Made by a program: the position numbers and the translations under genes
Part shown: piece after piece, positions 1-10,085 of the stretch
Position numbering within the stretch: the stretch's first letter is position 1
Layout: each line of letters begins with the position of its first letter
Notes under the pieces: generated by a model
Told to the model about the DNA's origin: nothing
The model's input: only the letters and a program-made list of their open reading frames with translations
The model's database searches: none
Origin: Streptomyces collinus Tu 365
Lineage (GTDB): Bacteria > Actinomycetota > Actinomycetes > Streptomycetales > Streptomycetaceae
Direction: 5' to 3'
Assembly (NCBI RefSeq): GCF_000444875.1
Contig: NC_021985.1
Coordinates: 4,236,170 to 4,300,169, forward strand
Length of the DNA: 64,000 nucleotides

Positions 1-180
1 GAGCCGGCCACGGGCGGCGGCTCGGCCACGGGCGGCGGCTCGGGCCTCGCCGGGCTGCGGGAACGCCTGACCGCCGTGGCCGGGACCCTGGAGGCGGGAC
101 CGGTCGGCGGGGACCGGTTCCGGCTGGTGGCCGAGGTGCCCTTGGGGCGGCAAGCCGGTGAGGTTGAGGTCCGCTCATGA
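1..180 (+). CDS. Sensor histidine kinase, C-terminal end (partial)
   Basis: Only the last 59 codons are inside the window; the start lies to the left. The visible frame has a Gly/Ala/Thr-Ser-rich linker followed by GLAGLRERL and a short beta strand (FRLVAEVPL). This is the end of the HATPase_c domain of NarL-type (HisKA_3) kinases, where the G-L-x-G-L-R-E-R motif closes the ATP pocket. The stop codon overlaps the ATG of the next gene (ATGA at 177-180), so kinase and response regulator are translationally coupled and almost certainly cognate. The kinase would autophosphorylate and pass phosphate to that regulator. The signal it senses cannot be told from this fragment. Confidence 0.85.
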   Translation, partial: EPATGGGSATGGGSGLAGLRERLTAVAGTLEAGPVGGDRFRLVAEVPLGRQAGEVEVRS

Positions 181-791
181 CCGGTCCGGTACGGCTGCTG
201 CTGGCCGACGACGAACACCTGATCCGGGGCGCGCTGACCGCCCTGCTCTCCCTGGAGGACGACCTGCTGGTGGTCGCGGAGGCGGCGAGCGGCCCGGAGG
301 CCCTGGCGATGGCCCGGGCGCACACCCCCGACGTGGCCGTGCTCGACCTCCAGATGCCCGGCGCCGACGGTGTGAAGGTCGCCACATCCCTGCGCGCCGA
401 ACTGCCCACGTGCCAGGTGCTGATCGTCACCGGGCACGGCCGGCCCGGACACCTGAAGCGGGCACTCGCGGCCGGTGTGCGGGGATTCGTCCCGAAGACG
501 GTCAGTGCCCAGCGGCTCGCCGAGATCATCCGGACGGTGCACGCGGGAAACCGTTACGTCGACCCGGAGTTGGCCGCCGACGCGATCTCCGCCGGGGACT
601 CCCCGCTGACCGCGCGGGAGGCCGAGGTGCTGGAGCTGGCCGCCGACGGGGCGCCGGTCGCGGAGATCGCCGAGCGGGCCGCGCTGTCGCCCGGGACCGT
701 GCGGAACTACCTCTCCTCGGCCGTCACGAAACTCGGTGCGGGAAACCGTCATGCGGCAGTGCGTCTCGCACGCGAGCGAGGTTGGGTATAG
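177..791 (+). CDS. Two-component response regulator, NarL/FixJ family
   Basis: 204-residue cytoplasmic transcription factor. The N-terminal receiver (about residues 5-120) has the acidic pair after LLLADDE, the phosphoacceptor Asp in VAVLDLQMPG, the Thr in LIVTGHG and Lys in FVPKTV. The C-terminal LuxR-type HTH (about 140-200) has LTAREAEVLELAADG and IAERAALSPGTVRNYLSSAVTKL. It overlaps the upstream kinase gene by 4 bp, so the two form a two-component operon. The family normally controls a nearby transporter or cell-envelope gene, but the genes downstream here (tRNA-Gly, purC) give no clue to the regulon. A tRNA follows after only 23 bp. Confidence 0.95.
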   Translation: MTGPVRLLLADDEHLIRGALTALLSLEDDLLVVAEAASGPEALAMARAHTPDVAVLDLQMPGADGVKVATSLRAELPTCQVLIVTGHGRPGHLKRALAAGVRGFVPKTVSAQRLAEIIRTVHAGNRYVDPELAADAISAGDSPLTAREAEVLELAADGAPVAEIAERAALSPGTVRNYLSSAVTKLGAGNRHAAVRLARERGWV

Positions 792-814
792 TTGCTCTCG
801 CGCCACGGCGCAGT

Positions 815-890
815 GCGGACGTAGCTCAGTTGGTAGAGCGCAACCTTGCCAAGGTTGAGGTCGCGAGTTCGAGCCTCGTCGTCCGCTCCA
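815..890 (+). tRNA. tRNA-Gly(GCC)
   Basis: Complete cloverleaf. The acceptor arms GCGGACG and CGTCCGC pair, the D-arm is TAGCTCAGTTGGTAGAGC, the anticodon loop reads TTGCCAA (anticodon GCC) and the T-arm contains GTTCGAG. CCA is encoded at 888-890. It lies directly behind the response regulator and ahead of a strong hairpin. Confidence 0.97.
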
Positions 891-894
891 CATC

Positions 895-926
895 GAAAGG
901 CCCCCGGTTCCCACCGGGGGCCTTTC
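895..926. terminator. Bidirectional hairpin terminator between tRNA-Gly and purC
   Basis: Perfect inverted repeat with arms GAAAGGCCCCCGG and CCGGGGGCCTTTC and a 6-nt loop. It is placed 4 bp after the tRNA and 6 bp from the purC stop on the other strand, so it can end both convergent transcripts. Confidence 0.85.
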
Positions 927-932
927 GCACTC

Positions 933-1832
933 CTACGACCAGCGCACACCCGTCAGCCGCTCGTACGCCTCCACGTACTTCGCGCGGGTCGCCTCGACGA
1001 CCTCGCCGGGCAGCGGCGGCGGGGGCTGCTCGCTCCTGCGGTCCCAGCCGGACGCTGCGGAGGTCAGCCAGTCCCGGACGAACTGCTTGTCGTAGGAGGG
1101 CTGCGCGCGGCCCGGCTCCCACCGGTCGGCCGGCCAGAAGCGGGACGAGTCCGGGGTGAGCACCTCGTCGGCGAGGACGAGCGAGTCGCCGTCGAAGCCG
1201 AACTCGAACTTGGTGTCGGCCAGGATGATCCCTCGGTCCCGGGCGATGTCCCGGGCCCGCGCGTACACCGCGAGGGTGGCCTGGCGCAGTTCGGCGGCGG
1301 TCTCCGCGCCGACCTGGCGGGCGACCTCCTCGTAGGAGACGTTCTCGTCGTGCTCGCCGACCTCGGCCTTGGTCGCCGGGGTGAAGATCGGGGCGGGCAG
1401 CTCCGAGCCGTCGACCAGGCCCTCGGGCAGGGCGAGGCCGCAGACGGTACGGGACTCCTGGTACTCCGCCAGGCCGGAGCCGGTGAGGTAACCGCGGGCC
1501 ACGCACTCCACGGGAACCATCCGCAGCGACTTGCAGACGAGGGTGCGGCCCGCCCAGTCGGCGGGGGCGCCCTCGGGCAGCGCGGTGCTCAGGACGTGGT
1601 TCGGGGCCAGGTCACGGAGCTGGTCGAACCACCACAGGGAGAGCTGGGTGAGGACACGCCCCTTGTCGGGGATCTCCGTGGGCAGCACCCAGTCGTAGGC
1701 GGAGATGCGGTCGCTGGCGACCATCACGAGGTCGCCCGCCTCGTTGCGGTACAGCTCGCGCACCTTTCCGGTGTGGAGGTGCACCAGGCCCGGAACCTGG
1801 ATCGGCTCGGGCTTTTCTACGAATCCGGACAC
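933..1832 (-). CDS. purC: Phosphoribosylaminoimidazole-succinocarboxamide synthase
   Basis: 299-residue SAICAR synthetase of de novo purine synthesis. It condenses CAIR with L-aspartate using ATP. The N-terminus VPGLVHLHTGKVRELYRNEAGDLVMVASDRISAYDWVLPTEIPDKG carries the signature K-V-R-[ED]-L and S-D-[RK]-x-S-A-Y-D motifs. Further in are VPVECVARGYLTGSGLAEY and the C-terminal LADTKFEFGFD-like segment of the ATP-grasp-like fold. Length is typical for actinobacterial PurC. It is separated from the next gene upstream on this strand and is probably transcribed alone. purD lies about 4 kb away on the same strand, as usual in Streptomyces. Confidence 0.97.
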   Translation of the reverse strand: MSGFVEKPEPIQVPGLVHLHTGKVRELYRNEAGDLVMVASDRISAYDWVLPTEIPDKGRVLTQLSLWWFDQLRDLAPNHVLSTALPEGAPADWAGRTLVCKSLRMVPVECVARGYLTGSGLAEYQESRTVCGLALPEGLVDGSELPAPIFTPATKAEVGEHDENVSYEEVARQVGAETAAELRQATLAVYARARDIARDRGIILADTKFEFGFDGDSLVLADEVLTPDSSRFWPADRWEPGRAQPSYDKQFVRDWLTSAASGWDRRSEQPPPPLPGEVVEATRAKYVEAYERLTGVRWS

Positions 1833-1902
1833 GGTTCCTCCCCGTGGTTCTGTCCAATGCCTCGATTCTCCCGTATGCCGGTGACCGGGGTGCGGCCAGG
1901 GG

Positions 1903-3399
1903 TCAGTCCCGTTTGCAGATGCGGTCCAGGAGGTTCGCCGTGGCCCGCTGGACGCGGGCGTCCACGTGGCCGGGGCGGTCCAGGGCCGGTGACCAGGCGA
2001 AGGTGCCCGAGGCGAACACCCAGGCGCCGGAGGGCGCGCGGTACAGGGAGGTCTCCTGGTGCCGCCGGGCGCCGTCGTTGTCCGTGTAGGGGGAGTGGGC
2101 GAGCAGCACGCGCTCCTCGTGCTCGGGCAGCGGGGTGCGCGGGAAGTAGCGGTCCGCCTCCCCTGCGACCAGCCCGTCGATCGGTTCGCCCTCGTGCGCG
2201 CCGGCCGCGTCCCACAGCCAGTGGCCGGCGTTGCGCACGATCAGCGGATGCGGTTCGGGGACCCGGCCCGCGTACTGGATGCCGACCACCTGCTGCTCGG
2301 GCCGGTCGACCTCGCGCCACAGCACCGGCCGGCCGGGGCCCCGGCGCTTGCGGCAGGTCAGCAGCCGGTCGGGCACGCCGGACGGGGAGGGGCCCAGCTC
2401 CACCTGCCAGTACATGGTGTTCGCGGACAGGAAGACCAGCGAGGTGCCGCGGTCCCGGGCGTCCTCGACGGCGCGCCGCATCGGCGCCGACCAGTACTCG
2501 TCGTGGCCGGGGAAGACCAGGCCGCGGTAGCGGGTGGGGTCGACACGGCCCGCGTGCAGGTCGCGGGCGTCGGCGTAGGCGAGGTCGTAGCCGTAGCGCT
2601 CGGCCCAGCGGATGAAGTCGTAGGCGTGGCCCACGTGCAGGGGCAGGCCCGCGCCCGCGTACGGGCGGTCGAAGGAGACCGTGGTGGCGGCGTCCGCCTC
2701 GCCCAGCAGGCAGCCCTTCTCGTCCCAGGCGTGGTACAGGCTGGCGCCGGTCCGGCCGTCCTCCGGGTAGAGGTTGTACGCCTGCCAGGTGATGTCGGGC
2801 AGCAGCAGGAGCAGGTCGGCCGGGTGGTCGTCGCGGACCGTGAAGGGCACGTGGGAGCGGTAGCCGTCGGCGGTGGTCAGGACGGCCACGTAGGCGCCCA
2901 CGCTCCAGTAGGAGGGCACCTGGAGCCGCCAGGACAGCCACCAGTGGTGGCAGGAGACCGTGCGGTCGGCGGCCAGCGGCTGGGGCTGGACGATGCCGGA
3001 CAGCCGCGGGCTGGTGGTGATCTTCGCGGCGCCGTCGCCGCCGTAGTGGCCGATCCGGTAGATGTCCACGCCGAACTGCTGGGGCGGGTCGACCGTGATG
3101 TGGAAGTCGATCGCCTCGCCGGGCGAGACCGCTCCGGTGGAGGTGAAGCCCTTGATCTGGCGGCGCACGTCGTCGGCCGAGCGCGGTCCCGAGCCGGACG
3201 AGCGCGGCGCGGGCACCCGCGGCCGCTCCCCGGTGGGCTGCTGCGGGGTCGGGTCGACGTACCAGGGCACGACGTGGCCCGTGTCGTCGAAGTACGTCTC
3301 ACTGCCGCGCAGCCAGGGGACGGGGCCCTGGCCGAAGGGGTCCGTGACGGCGTGCGCGAGTGCTCCGGACTCCCAGCGGCGGATGTGGTCCGAGGCCAT
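1903..3399 (-). CDS. N,N-dimethylformamidase beta-subunit-like protein
   Basis: 498-residue protein matching the DmfA2 C-terminal family. It contains the beta-sandwich-like N-terminal part (GFTSTGAVSPGEAIDFHITVDPPQQFGVDIYRIGHYGGDGA) followed by the larger domain with LPDITWQAYNLYPEDGRTG and VFPGHDEYWS. In the characterised amidohydrolase the large subunit binds iron through Tyr/Glu residues; the Y and E in GHDEYWS fit that pattern. No small-subunit gene is next door, so formamidase activity is only a family guess. Many Streptomyces carry such stand-alone homologues. No signal peptide or TM segment is seen. The ATG start at 3397-3399 precedes MASDHIRRWE, the natural start of the conserved region. 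Confidence 0.8.
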   Translation of the reverse strand: MASDHIRRWESGALAHAVTDPFGQGPVPWLRGSETYFDDTGHVVPWYVDPTPQQPTGERPRVPAPRSSGSGPRSADDVRRQIKGFTSTGAVSPGEAIDFHITVDPPQQFGVDIYRIGHYGGDGAAKITTSPRLSGIVQPQPLAADRTVSCHHWWLSWRLQVPSYWSVGAYVAVLTTADGYRSHVPFTVRDDHPADLLLLLPDITWQAYNLYPEDGRTGASLYHAWDEKGCLLGEADAATTVSFDRPYAGAGLPLHVGHAYDFIRWAERYGYDLAYADARDLHAGRVDPTRYRGLVFPGHDEYWSAPMRRAVEDARDRGTSLVFLSANTMYWQVELGPSPSGVPDRLLTCRKRRGPGRPVLWREVDRPEQQVVGIQYAGRVPEPHPLIVRNAGHWLWDAAGAHEGEPIDGLVAGEADRYFPRTPLPEHEERVLLAHSPYTDNDGARRHQETSLYRAPSGAWVFASGTFAWSPALDRPGHVDARVQRATANLLDRICKRD

Positions 3400-3683
3400 G
3401 GTCGCTCCCCTCCCTCATGTCCCCCGTGTCCCTGGACGATGGTGCTCGGTGCTGCTCGGCGGTGCTCGGCAGGCGCTCGGTCGCGCTGTCGTATGTCGCA
3501 TGCCTTTGCCATGTGCGCGGTCGGTCCCAGCACATCACATAACGCACGGGGGCGGTCACTATTCGTTGCGAATTGACCTGAAGTGGAAGAAGGTTTTCCG
3601 GTAGTCGCGTCGGGGTCCGGCCCGGTCCCGCCACGGCTCCCGCCACGCCTCCCGGCCGGGACGGCGTCCGGCGGCGGCGGGCG
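3400..3683. other. 284-bp intergenic region, presumed promoter of the dimethylformamidase-like gene
   Basis: No ORF with convincing coding character. It must hold the promoter and leader of the minus-strand gene ending at 1903 and the end of the transcript of the gene ending at 3684. Slightly AT-richer stretches occur at 3530-3600. I see no clear -35/-10 pair or strong hairpin. Confidence 0.4.
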
Positions 3684-5825
3684 TCAGACGAGGCGGACCG
3701 GCTTCTCGGGCCGTATCCCCGACGCGGCCAGCCAGTCGCGCAGCGGGCGCGGGTCCCCTTCCTCGATCAGGCTGAGCACCTTGGGCGCGAGGTCGGCGGC
3801 CCGTTCGCCGCCCAGCACCAGGGAGGGGCCGTCGAGCCAGTCGAGGCCGGGAGCGGCACCGGCCGTGTCGACGGCGGCGCAGCAGACCATCGCCGTCACG
3901 TGGTCGGCGAGGAGTTCGCGGGCGCCGCGCGGGGGTTGGAGCGGGAACAACGGGAGGGAACCGTCGTCCCACAGCGCACTGTCCGGAATCAGCCCACTGG
4001 CCGTGGCACCCCGCGGGGCGGCGATCTCCTCCCGCGCCAGCTCCGCGCTGAGCCCGGCGGCCAGAGCGGCACTGCGCTCGGTACTCGGATCGGCGTACTC
4101 GTCGTCCGCGTCCGGGTGCGGCGCGTCGTCGGCGGCGGCATCAGGATGCGGGGCCTCGGCGGCCGCGTCGGCCGGCGAGGCCTCGGCGGCGGTATCGGGG
4201 TGCGGGGCCTCGGCGGCCGCGTCCGGGAGCGGGGCGTCGGTTCTTCCCGGGGCGGCGGGCCCGGCCTGGTCAGCGGGGGCTTCCGCATGGGGCGCGGTGG
4301 CCTCCGGACGGGTCTGGGCGGCCGGTTCCCGGGGGCTCGCGCTGACCGGTTCCCGGGGGCTGTCGGCGACCGCTTCCCGGGGGCTCCCCTCGGCCGCTTC
4401 GCGGGGGGTCGCGTCGGCCGGTTCCTCGGGGGTCAGGCCGTCCGGGTGCGGGCGAACCTCGTCCTCCGGCCGGGGGAGGACTCCCTGGGCCACCGCCGGA
4501 ACGGGCTGGTCACCCTGCTCCCAGTGGCCGGGTTCCGTGAGGTGGTCAAGGACGCGGGCCAGGGTCGGGCCGTCGGAACCGGGGGCGGGGGCGCCGGGGG
4601 CCGGGCGGACACCCAGGGAGTCCAGGACCCGGTGCAGCCGGGCCGCGTCCGCGCGCCAGGTGCGGTCGACGACCTCCTCCGGGTACGCCTGCCAGTCCAC
4701 CGGGGCCCAGTCGGGACCGCACTCGGCCGGGCCGCCGTGGAAGAGGCGGGCGGCGAGCAGGGAGGTGGCCTCGTCGATCGCGCCCGGCTCCTCCAGCAGG
4801 TCGCAGGCGGGGCGCTCGCCGAGGCGGGAGGCGAAGCCCTCGGCCAGCCGGTCCCGGCGGGACAGCTCGGTGAGCGCGGCGACCACACCGGCGTCCAGCC
4901 GGGAGGGCCAGCGGCCCATCCGCCAAGCGGGCAGCGCCACCCGGGTCAGCAGCCGGTCCCAGCCCGCGTAGGCGAGCCCGACCTGCTCCTGGGCGACGAT
5001 CCGCAGGCCGTAGTCCACGGCCTGCGCCCGCTCGGCCGCCGCCGCCGCGACCCCGCGCTCCATCAGCACCGCGTGCTCGCGGCAGCCCCGCAGCAGCAGC
5101 CGCGCGACCCAGCCGAGGACCGCGCACACGCCCCGGGTCAGCACGCACCGGCCGGGCGTCGAGGCCACGGCCACCGTCGCGTCCAGACCGCGCACGAAGC
5201 GGCGGGCGGCGGCTATGTCGGGGTGCGCGGAGGGTCCCGTACCGGCGACGACCGGGGCGAGGACGGCGCGCAGCTCGCCCACGCGCATCCACCACAGGAA
5301 CGGGGAGCCGATGACGAGGACCGGGGCGGGGGCGGGGCGACGGTGGGCGCCGGGGCCGGTTGCGGGACCGGGTTCCGCAGGCTCGTCGGGCGCCGGCCGG
5401 GCGGGCGGACCGTGCGCCGGGTGGGTGCGGTCCTCCAGCCAGCTGTCGCAGTCGGGAGTGAGCGCTATCGCCGAGGGCGCGGGGACGTCGAGCCGGTCGG
5501 CGAGGTCACGCACGAGCCGGTACAGGTCGGGAGCCGACTCCTCGGAGACCGGGACCGTGGGGGTCATGGCGGGGCGGGCGCGGGCCACGACCAGGGCGAT
5601 GCCGGCGGCGGCCAGCAGCACGACCACGGCGACCACGCCCACCACCCAGCGGGCGGTGTCCCAGCCCGGGCCGACGAGATGGCCGGTGGAACCACCGGTC
5701 AGCAGGATCACCTCGGCGGCAGCCGGCAGCAGGGCCACGGCCAGCGCCCGGCCCCGGACGCGCAGGACGGCCAGCGCCCGCGAGCGCGCCGCCTGCGCGC
5801 CCAGTTCCCCACCGATTCCGGTCAT
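3684..5825 (-). CDS. Membrane protein resembling an M48 peptidase but lacking HExxH
   Basis: 713 residues from the ATG at 5823-5825, preceded by a GGAGGGGG ribosome site. Residues 22-45 and 59-82 are two TM helices. They are followed by SAPDLYRLVRDLADRLDVPAPSAIALTPD (about 97-125) and VLVIGSPFLWWMRVGELRAVLA (169-190), the layout of actinobacterial M48-type membrane peptidases. Where those have A-H-E-L-x-H after LRAVLA, this protein reads P-V-V-A-G (191-195), so both zinc His and the catalytic Glu are gone. A helical domain follows, then about 180 residues of Ser-Pro-Arg-Glu and Ala-Glu-Ala-Pro-His-Pro-Asp-like repeats, then a folded C-terminal segment. Probably a non-catalytic relative with a binding or scaffolding role; this is inference. 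Confidence 0.65.
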   Translation of the reverse strand: MTGIGGELGAQAARSRALAVLRVRGRALAVALLPAAAEVILLTGGSTGHLVGPGWDTARWVVGVVAVVVLLAAAGIALVVARARPAMTPTVPVSEESAPDLYRLVRDLADRLDVPAPSAIALTPDCDSWLEDRTHPAHGPPARPAPDEPAEPGPATGPGAHRRPAPAPVLVIGSPFLWWMRVGELRAVLAPVVAGTGPSAHPDIAAARRFVRGLDATVAVASTPGRCVLTRGVCAVLGWVARLLLRGCREHAVLMERGVAAAAAERAQAVDYGLRIVAQEQVGLAYAGWDRLLTRVALPAWRMGRWPSRLDAGVVAALTELSRRDRLAEGFASRLGERPACDLLEEPGAIDEATSLLAARLFHGGPAECGPDWAPVDWQAYPEEVVDRTWRADAARLHRVLDSLGVRPAPGAPAPGSDGPTLARVLDHLTEPGHWEQGDQPVPAVAQGVLPRPEDEVRPHPDGLTPEEPADATPREAAEGSPREAVADSPREPVSASPREPAAQTRPEATAPHAEAPADQAGPAAPGRTDAPLPDAAAEAPHPDTAAEASPADAAAEAPHPDAAADDAPHPDADDEYADPSTERSAALAAGLSAELAREEIAAPRGATASGLIPDSALWDDGSLPLFPLQPPRGARELLADHVTAMVCCAAVDTAGAAPGLDWLDGPSLVLGGERAADLAPKVLSLIEEGDPRPLRDWLAASGIRPEKPVRLV

Positions 5826-6043
5826 GAGCGGCTTCCACCCCCTCCCTGCCGATCCCGTGCTGTCCTGGCGTTGCTCACTCCCCCACTGTGGCACCCGCCA
5901 CCGACATCGCAATGCCGGTGGGCCAAGTGCCGGAACGCTTGCGCCGCACCCTAGTTGGGGCCCCGGGCCTCGTCAGCCGTATGGAGGATTGGTCACCCGA
6001 TGGAATGGCCTTGGTCAGAGGTGGGTGACAGGCAGCAAAGATC

Positions 6044-6069
6044 AGGCCCCGGATTTTCGTCCGGGGCCT
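6044..6069 (-). terminator. purD terminator
   Basis: Inverted repeat AGGCCCCGGA / TCCGGGGCCT with a 6-nt loop, starting 18 bp beyond the purD stop. On the minus strand it is followed by TGATCTTT. Confidence 0.8.
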
Positions 6070-6087
6070 GGAGGACTCAGGGGCAGG

Positions 6088-7338
<1,251 letters not shown>

Positions 7339-7432
7339 GGGGTCAGCCTACTGGCAAGGTCGCCGAAGACCCGGGGCCGGGGATCCTGTGGGTTCCTACG
7401 AACGCGCCCGCACCGGCACCGGCACCACCGTC

Positions 7433-9721
7433 CTACTCGTTGGTGAACTCCTCCACCACGGTCGCGCCCAGTTCCCGCACGATCAGGTCGTGGCCGGACA
7501 GGGCCGACTCGTCGAGGTCGGGGTCGTCGTCCTCGGGGATGTCGTCCTCGGGGGCGACCGGGTGCGGCTCCGGCGGTGCGGACCGCGCGGGAGCCGCGGG
7601 CGCCGGAGCGGACGGGGCGCCACCTTGCGGGGCGGCGGGCGCCGGGGAGCCGGGCCGGGCCGCCGCCGGGCGCGCGGCGGCGGCCGGGCCGCCACCGGCG
7701 GGCGCGCCGGTGAAACCGCCGCCTCCGTATCCGGGGCCGCCTCCGCCGAAGCCGGGGGGACCGCCGGCCGGCGGGGCCGCCGAACCACCCGAGGGGTCGA
7801 CCAGCGCCTCGATCTTCCACTGCACGTTGAACTGCTCGGCCAGCGCCTGCCGCAGCACGTCCTCGCTGCCGCTGCTCGCGAAGTTGTCGCGGGCCCCCGC
7901 GTTGACGAAGCCGATCTGGAGGGTGGTGCCGTCGAAGCCGGTGACCTGGGCGTTCTGGCTGAGCAGGATCCAGGTGAACCGGCGCCGGTTCTTCACCGCC
8001 TCCAGGACGTTCGGCCAGAGCATGCGCGGGTCCACGCTCCCGGCGGGCGCGGCCGGGCCAGGGGCCGCGGGCGCCGAGGGGGCGGCGGAAGCCGCGGCCG
8101 GGGGCGCCTGATGCTGGGGCTGGGGTCGGGACTGGGCGGGTGCGGCGGCCTGCGGGGCGCCCGCCGGGGCGGCCGTGGGCCAGCCGCCGGGGCGCCGGCC
8201 GCCGCCGGCGGGAGCGGCGGTCGGCCAGGCGCCGGGCGCGGGCGCCGAGGCCGCGGCCGCCGCCGGGACCGGAGCCGCGGGAGCGGGAGCGGCCGGGGCC
8301 TGGGGTGCCGGAGTCTGCGGTGCCGGAGCCTGGGCCGGGGCGGCGGGCTGGGGCTGGGGGGCCGGGGGCGCCGAGACGGCAGGAGCCACCGGGGCGGCCG
8401 GTCCGCCGGGACCCGACGGGACGCCGGGGCCGCGTACGGCCGCGCGCGCGGCGGCCGGTCCGCCGCCCGGCGGCACCGGGGCGCCACCCTGGGCCGGGCC
8501 GGCGTGGGCCTCGGGCCCGGGGACGTACCCCATGGCGGGCGCGCCGGCCCCGCCGGCGAAGCCGACACCGCGCTCCAGGCGGTCCAGGCGGGCCATCAAG
8601 GACCGCTCGTCGCCGTAGGCGGCGGGGAGCATCACCCGCGCGCAGATGAGTTCGAGCTGGAGGCGGGGCGAGGTGGCGCCGCGCATCTCGGTGAGGCCCT
8701 CGTTGACGAGGTCGGCGGCGCGGCTCAGCTCGGCGGCGCCGAACGTGCCGGCCTGGGCCTGCATGCGGTCCAGGACGTCCGCCGGGGCGTCGATGAGCCC
8801 CTTGTCGACGGCGTCCGGGACGGCGGCCAGGATCACCAGGTCCCGCAGCCGTTCCAGCAGGTCGGCGACGAACCGCCGAGGGTCGTTGCCCCCCTCGATG
8901 ACGCGGTCGACGACCTCGAAGGCGGCGGCCCCGTCACCGGTGGCGAAGGCCTCGACCACGGAGTCCAGCAGGGAGCCGTCGGTGTAGCCGAGGAGCGAGG
9001 TGGCCATGGCATAGGTCACACCCTCCTCCCGGGCGCCGGCGAGGAGCTGGTCCATGACGGACATGGAGTCACGCACGGAACCGGCGCCGGCCCGGACGAC
9101 GAGCGGCAGCACGCCCTCCTCGACGGGGATGTCCTCCCGGCCGCACACCTCGCCCAGGTAGTCCCGCAGGGTCCCGGGCGGCACGAGCCGGAACGGGTAG
9201 TGGTGGGTGCGCGACCGGATGGTGCCGATGACCTTCTCGGGCTCCGTGGTCGCGAAGATGAACTTGAGGTGCTCCGGCGGCTCCTCGACGACCTTCAGCA
9301 GGGCGTTGAAGCCGGCCGACGTGACCATGTGGGCCTCGTCGATGATGTAGATCTTGTACCGGCTGCTCGCGGGCCCGAAGAAAGCCTTCTCGCGCAGCTC
9401 ACGGGCGTCGTCCACACCACCGTGGGAGGCCGCGTCGATCTCGATGACGTCGATCGAGCCCGGGCCGTTGCGCGCCAGGTCGCGGCAGGACTGGCACTCG
9501 CCGCAGGGCGTGGGGGTGGGGCCCTGCTCGCAGTTCAGGCAGCGGGCCAGGATGCGTGCGCTGGTCGTCTTGCCGCAGCCGCGCGGACCGCTGAACAGGT
9601 ACGCGTGATTGACCCGGTTGTTCCGCAGCGCCTGCTGCAGCGGGTCGGTGACATGCTCCTGCCCGATGACCTCGGCAAAGGTCTCCGGGCGATAGCGGCG
9701 GTACAGCGCGAGAGACGACAC
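7433..9721 (-). CDS. dnaX: DNA polymerase III subunits gamma and tau
   Basis: 762 residues from the GTG at 9719-9721 (VSSLALYRRYRPETFAEVIGQ), the conserved start of DnaX; an upstream ATG adds 30 non-conserved residues. It loads the beta clamp and links polymerase to helicase. The AAA+ domain (1-230) has Walker A GPRGCGKTTSARILA, the zinc cluster with four Cys (C-x9-C-x2-C-x2-C type: CLNCEQG...CGECQSC), Walker B IYIIDEAHM and the sensor-1 region IFATTEPEKV. Domain III follows, then a very long Pro/Ala-rich linker (about 380-580 and again near the C-terminus) around a tau-like domain (MLWPNVLEAVKNRRRFTWILL). No sharp ribosome site is visible before the GTG. The SRP RNA gene lies just upstream, a normal actinobacterial neighbour. 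Confidence 0.95.
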   Translation of the reverse strand: MSSLALYRRYRPETFAEVIGQEHVTDPLQQALRNNRVNHAYLFSGPRGCGKTTSARILARCLNCEQGPTPTPCGECQSCRDLARNGPGSIDVIEIDAASHGGVDDARELREKAFFGPASSRYKIYIIDEAHMVTSAGFNALLKVVEEPPEHLKFIFATTEPEKVIGTIRSRTHHYPFRLVPPGTLRDYLGEVCGREDIPVEEGVLPLVVRAGAGSVRDSMSVMDQLLAGAREEGVTYAMATSLLGYTDGSLLDSVVEAFATGDGAAAFEVVDRVIEGGNDPRRFVADLLERLRDLVILAAVPDAVDKGLIDAPADVLDRMQAQAGTFGAAELSRAADLVNEGLTEMRGATSPRLQLELICARVMLPAAYGDERSLMARLDRLERGVGFAGGAGAPAMGYVPGPEAHAGPAQGGAPVPPGGGPAAARAAVRGPGVPSGPGGPAAPVAPAVSAPPAPQPQPAAPAQAPAPQTPAPQAPAAPAPAAPVPAAAAASAPAPGAWPTAAPAGGGRRPGGWPTAAPAGAPQAAAPAQSRPQPQHQAPPAAASAAPSAPAAPGPAAPAGSVDPRMLWPNVLEAVKNRRRFTWILLSQNAQVTGFDGTTLQIGFVNAGARDNFASSGSEDVLRQALAEQFNVQWKIEALVDPSGGSAAPPAGGPPGFGGGGPGYGGGGFTGAPAGGGPAAAARPAAARPGSPAPAAPQGGAPSAPAPAAPARSAPPEPHPVAPEDDIPEDDDPDLDESALSGHDLIVRELGATVVEEFTNE

Positions 9722-9796
9722 GCATACGAGGTTAATGGCGTCCACTGACAACGGGCTCCGCCCGGAGAGCCCGGCGGAAGAGCCCCGGAAACACAA

Positions 9797-9890
9797 GGGC
9801 CCCCCACGCACCCGCCAGAGCCAACCTACCCTTGCTGCCTTCCGGCCCTGGGGGAGTTCAGTCAGATAGCGCCGCGTGAGGGGCTGTGCC
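9797..9890 (-). ncRNA. ffs: Signal recognition particle RNA (4.5S type)
   Basis: On the minus strand the stem GCCCCTCACGC (9874-9884) pairs perfectly, with one G-U, to GCGTGGGGGGC (9799-9809). The apical part contains the conserved domain IV motif AGGGCCGGAAGGCAGCAAGG, the Ffh-binding symmetric loop and GGAA tetraloop. Size of about 90 nt and location just upstream of dnaX fit the actinobacterial ffs gene. Exact ends are estimated to within a few bases. Confidence 0.93.
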
Positions 9891-9997
9891 CCACAGTACC
9901 CGATCCCGGGCCGCGGTCAGTACCGCGCCCGACACCCGATGCGGGCCTGCGGGAACGGGTTCGCGAGCACCCTCCTCGGTCATGTAATGTTTCCGGC

Positions 9998-10085
9998 GGA
10001 GGATTCGCCTAGAGGCCTAGGGCGCACGCTTGGAAAGCGTGTTGGGGGCAACCCCTCACGAGTTCGAATCTCGTATCCTCCGCCA
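9998..10085 (+). tRNA. tRNA-Ser(GGA)
   Basis: Class II tRNA. Acceptor arms GGAGGAT and ATCCTCC, anticodon loop CTTGGAAAG with anticodon GGA, long variable arm TGTTGGGGGCAACCCCT, T-arm GAGTTCGAATCTC and encoded CCA. Its 3' half (10035-10084) is repeated at 11490-11539, marking it as the target of an integrated element. Confidence 0.97.
10035..10084 (+). repeat. att direct repeat, left copy (within tRNA-Ser)
   Basis: 50 bp identical to 11490-11539. It starts right after the anticodon and ends in the encoded CC of CCA. The preceding base (10034 A versus 11489 C) is the first difference, and CTTGG before it matches again. This is the attachment-site copy that keeps the tRNA functional. Confidence 0.88.
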
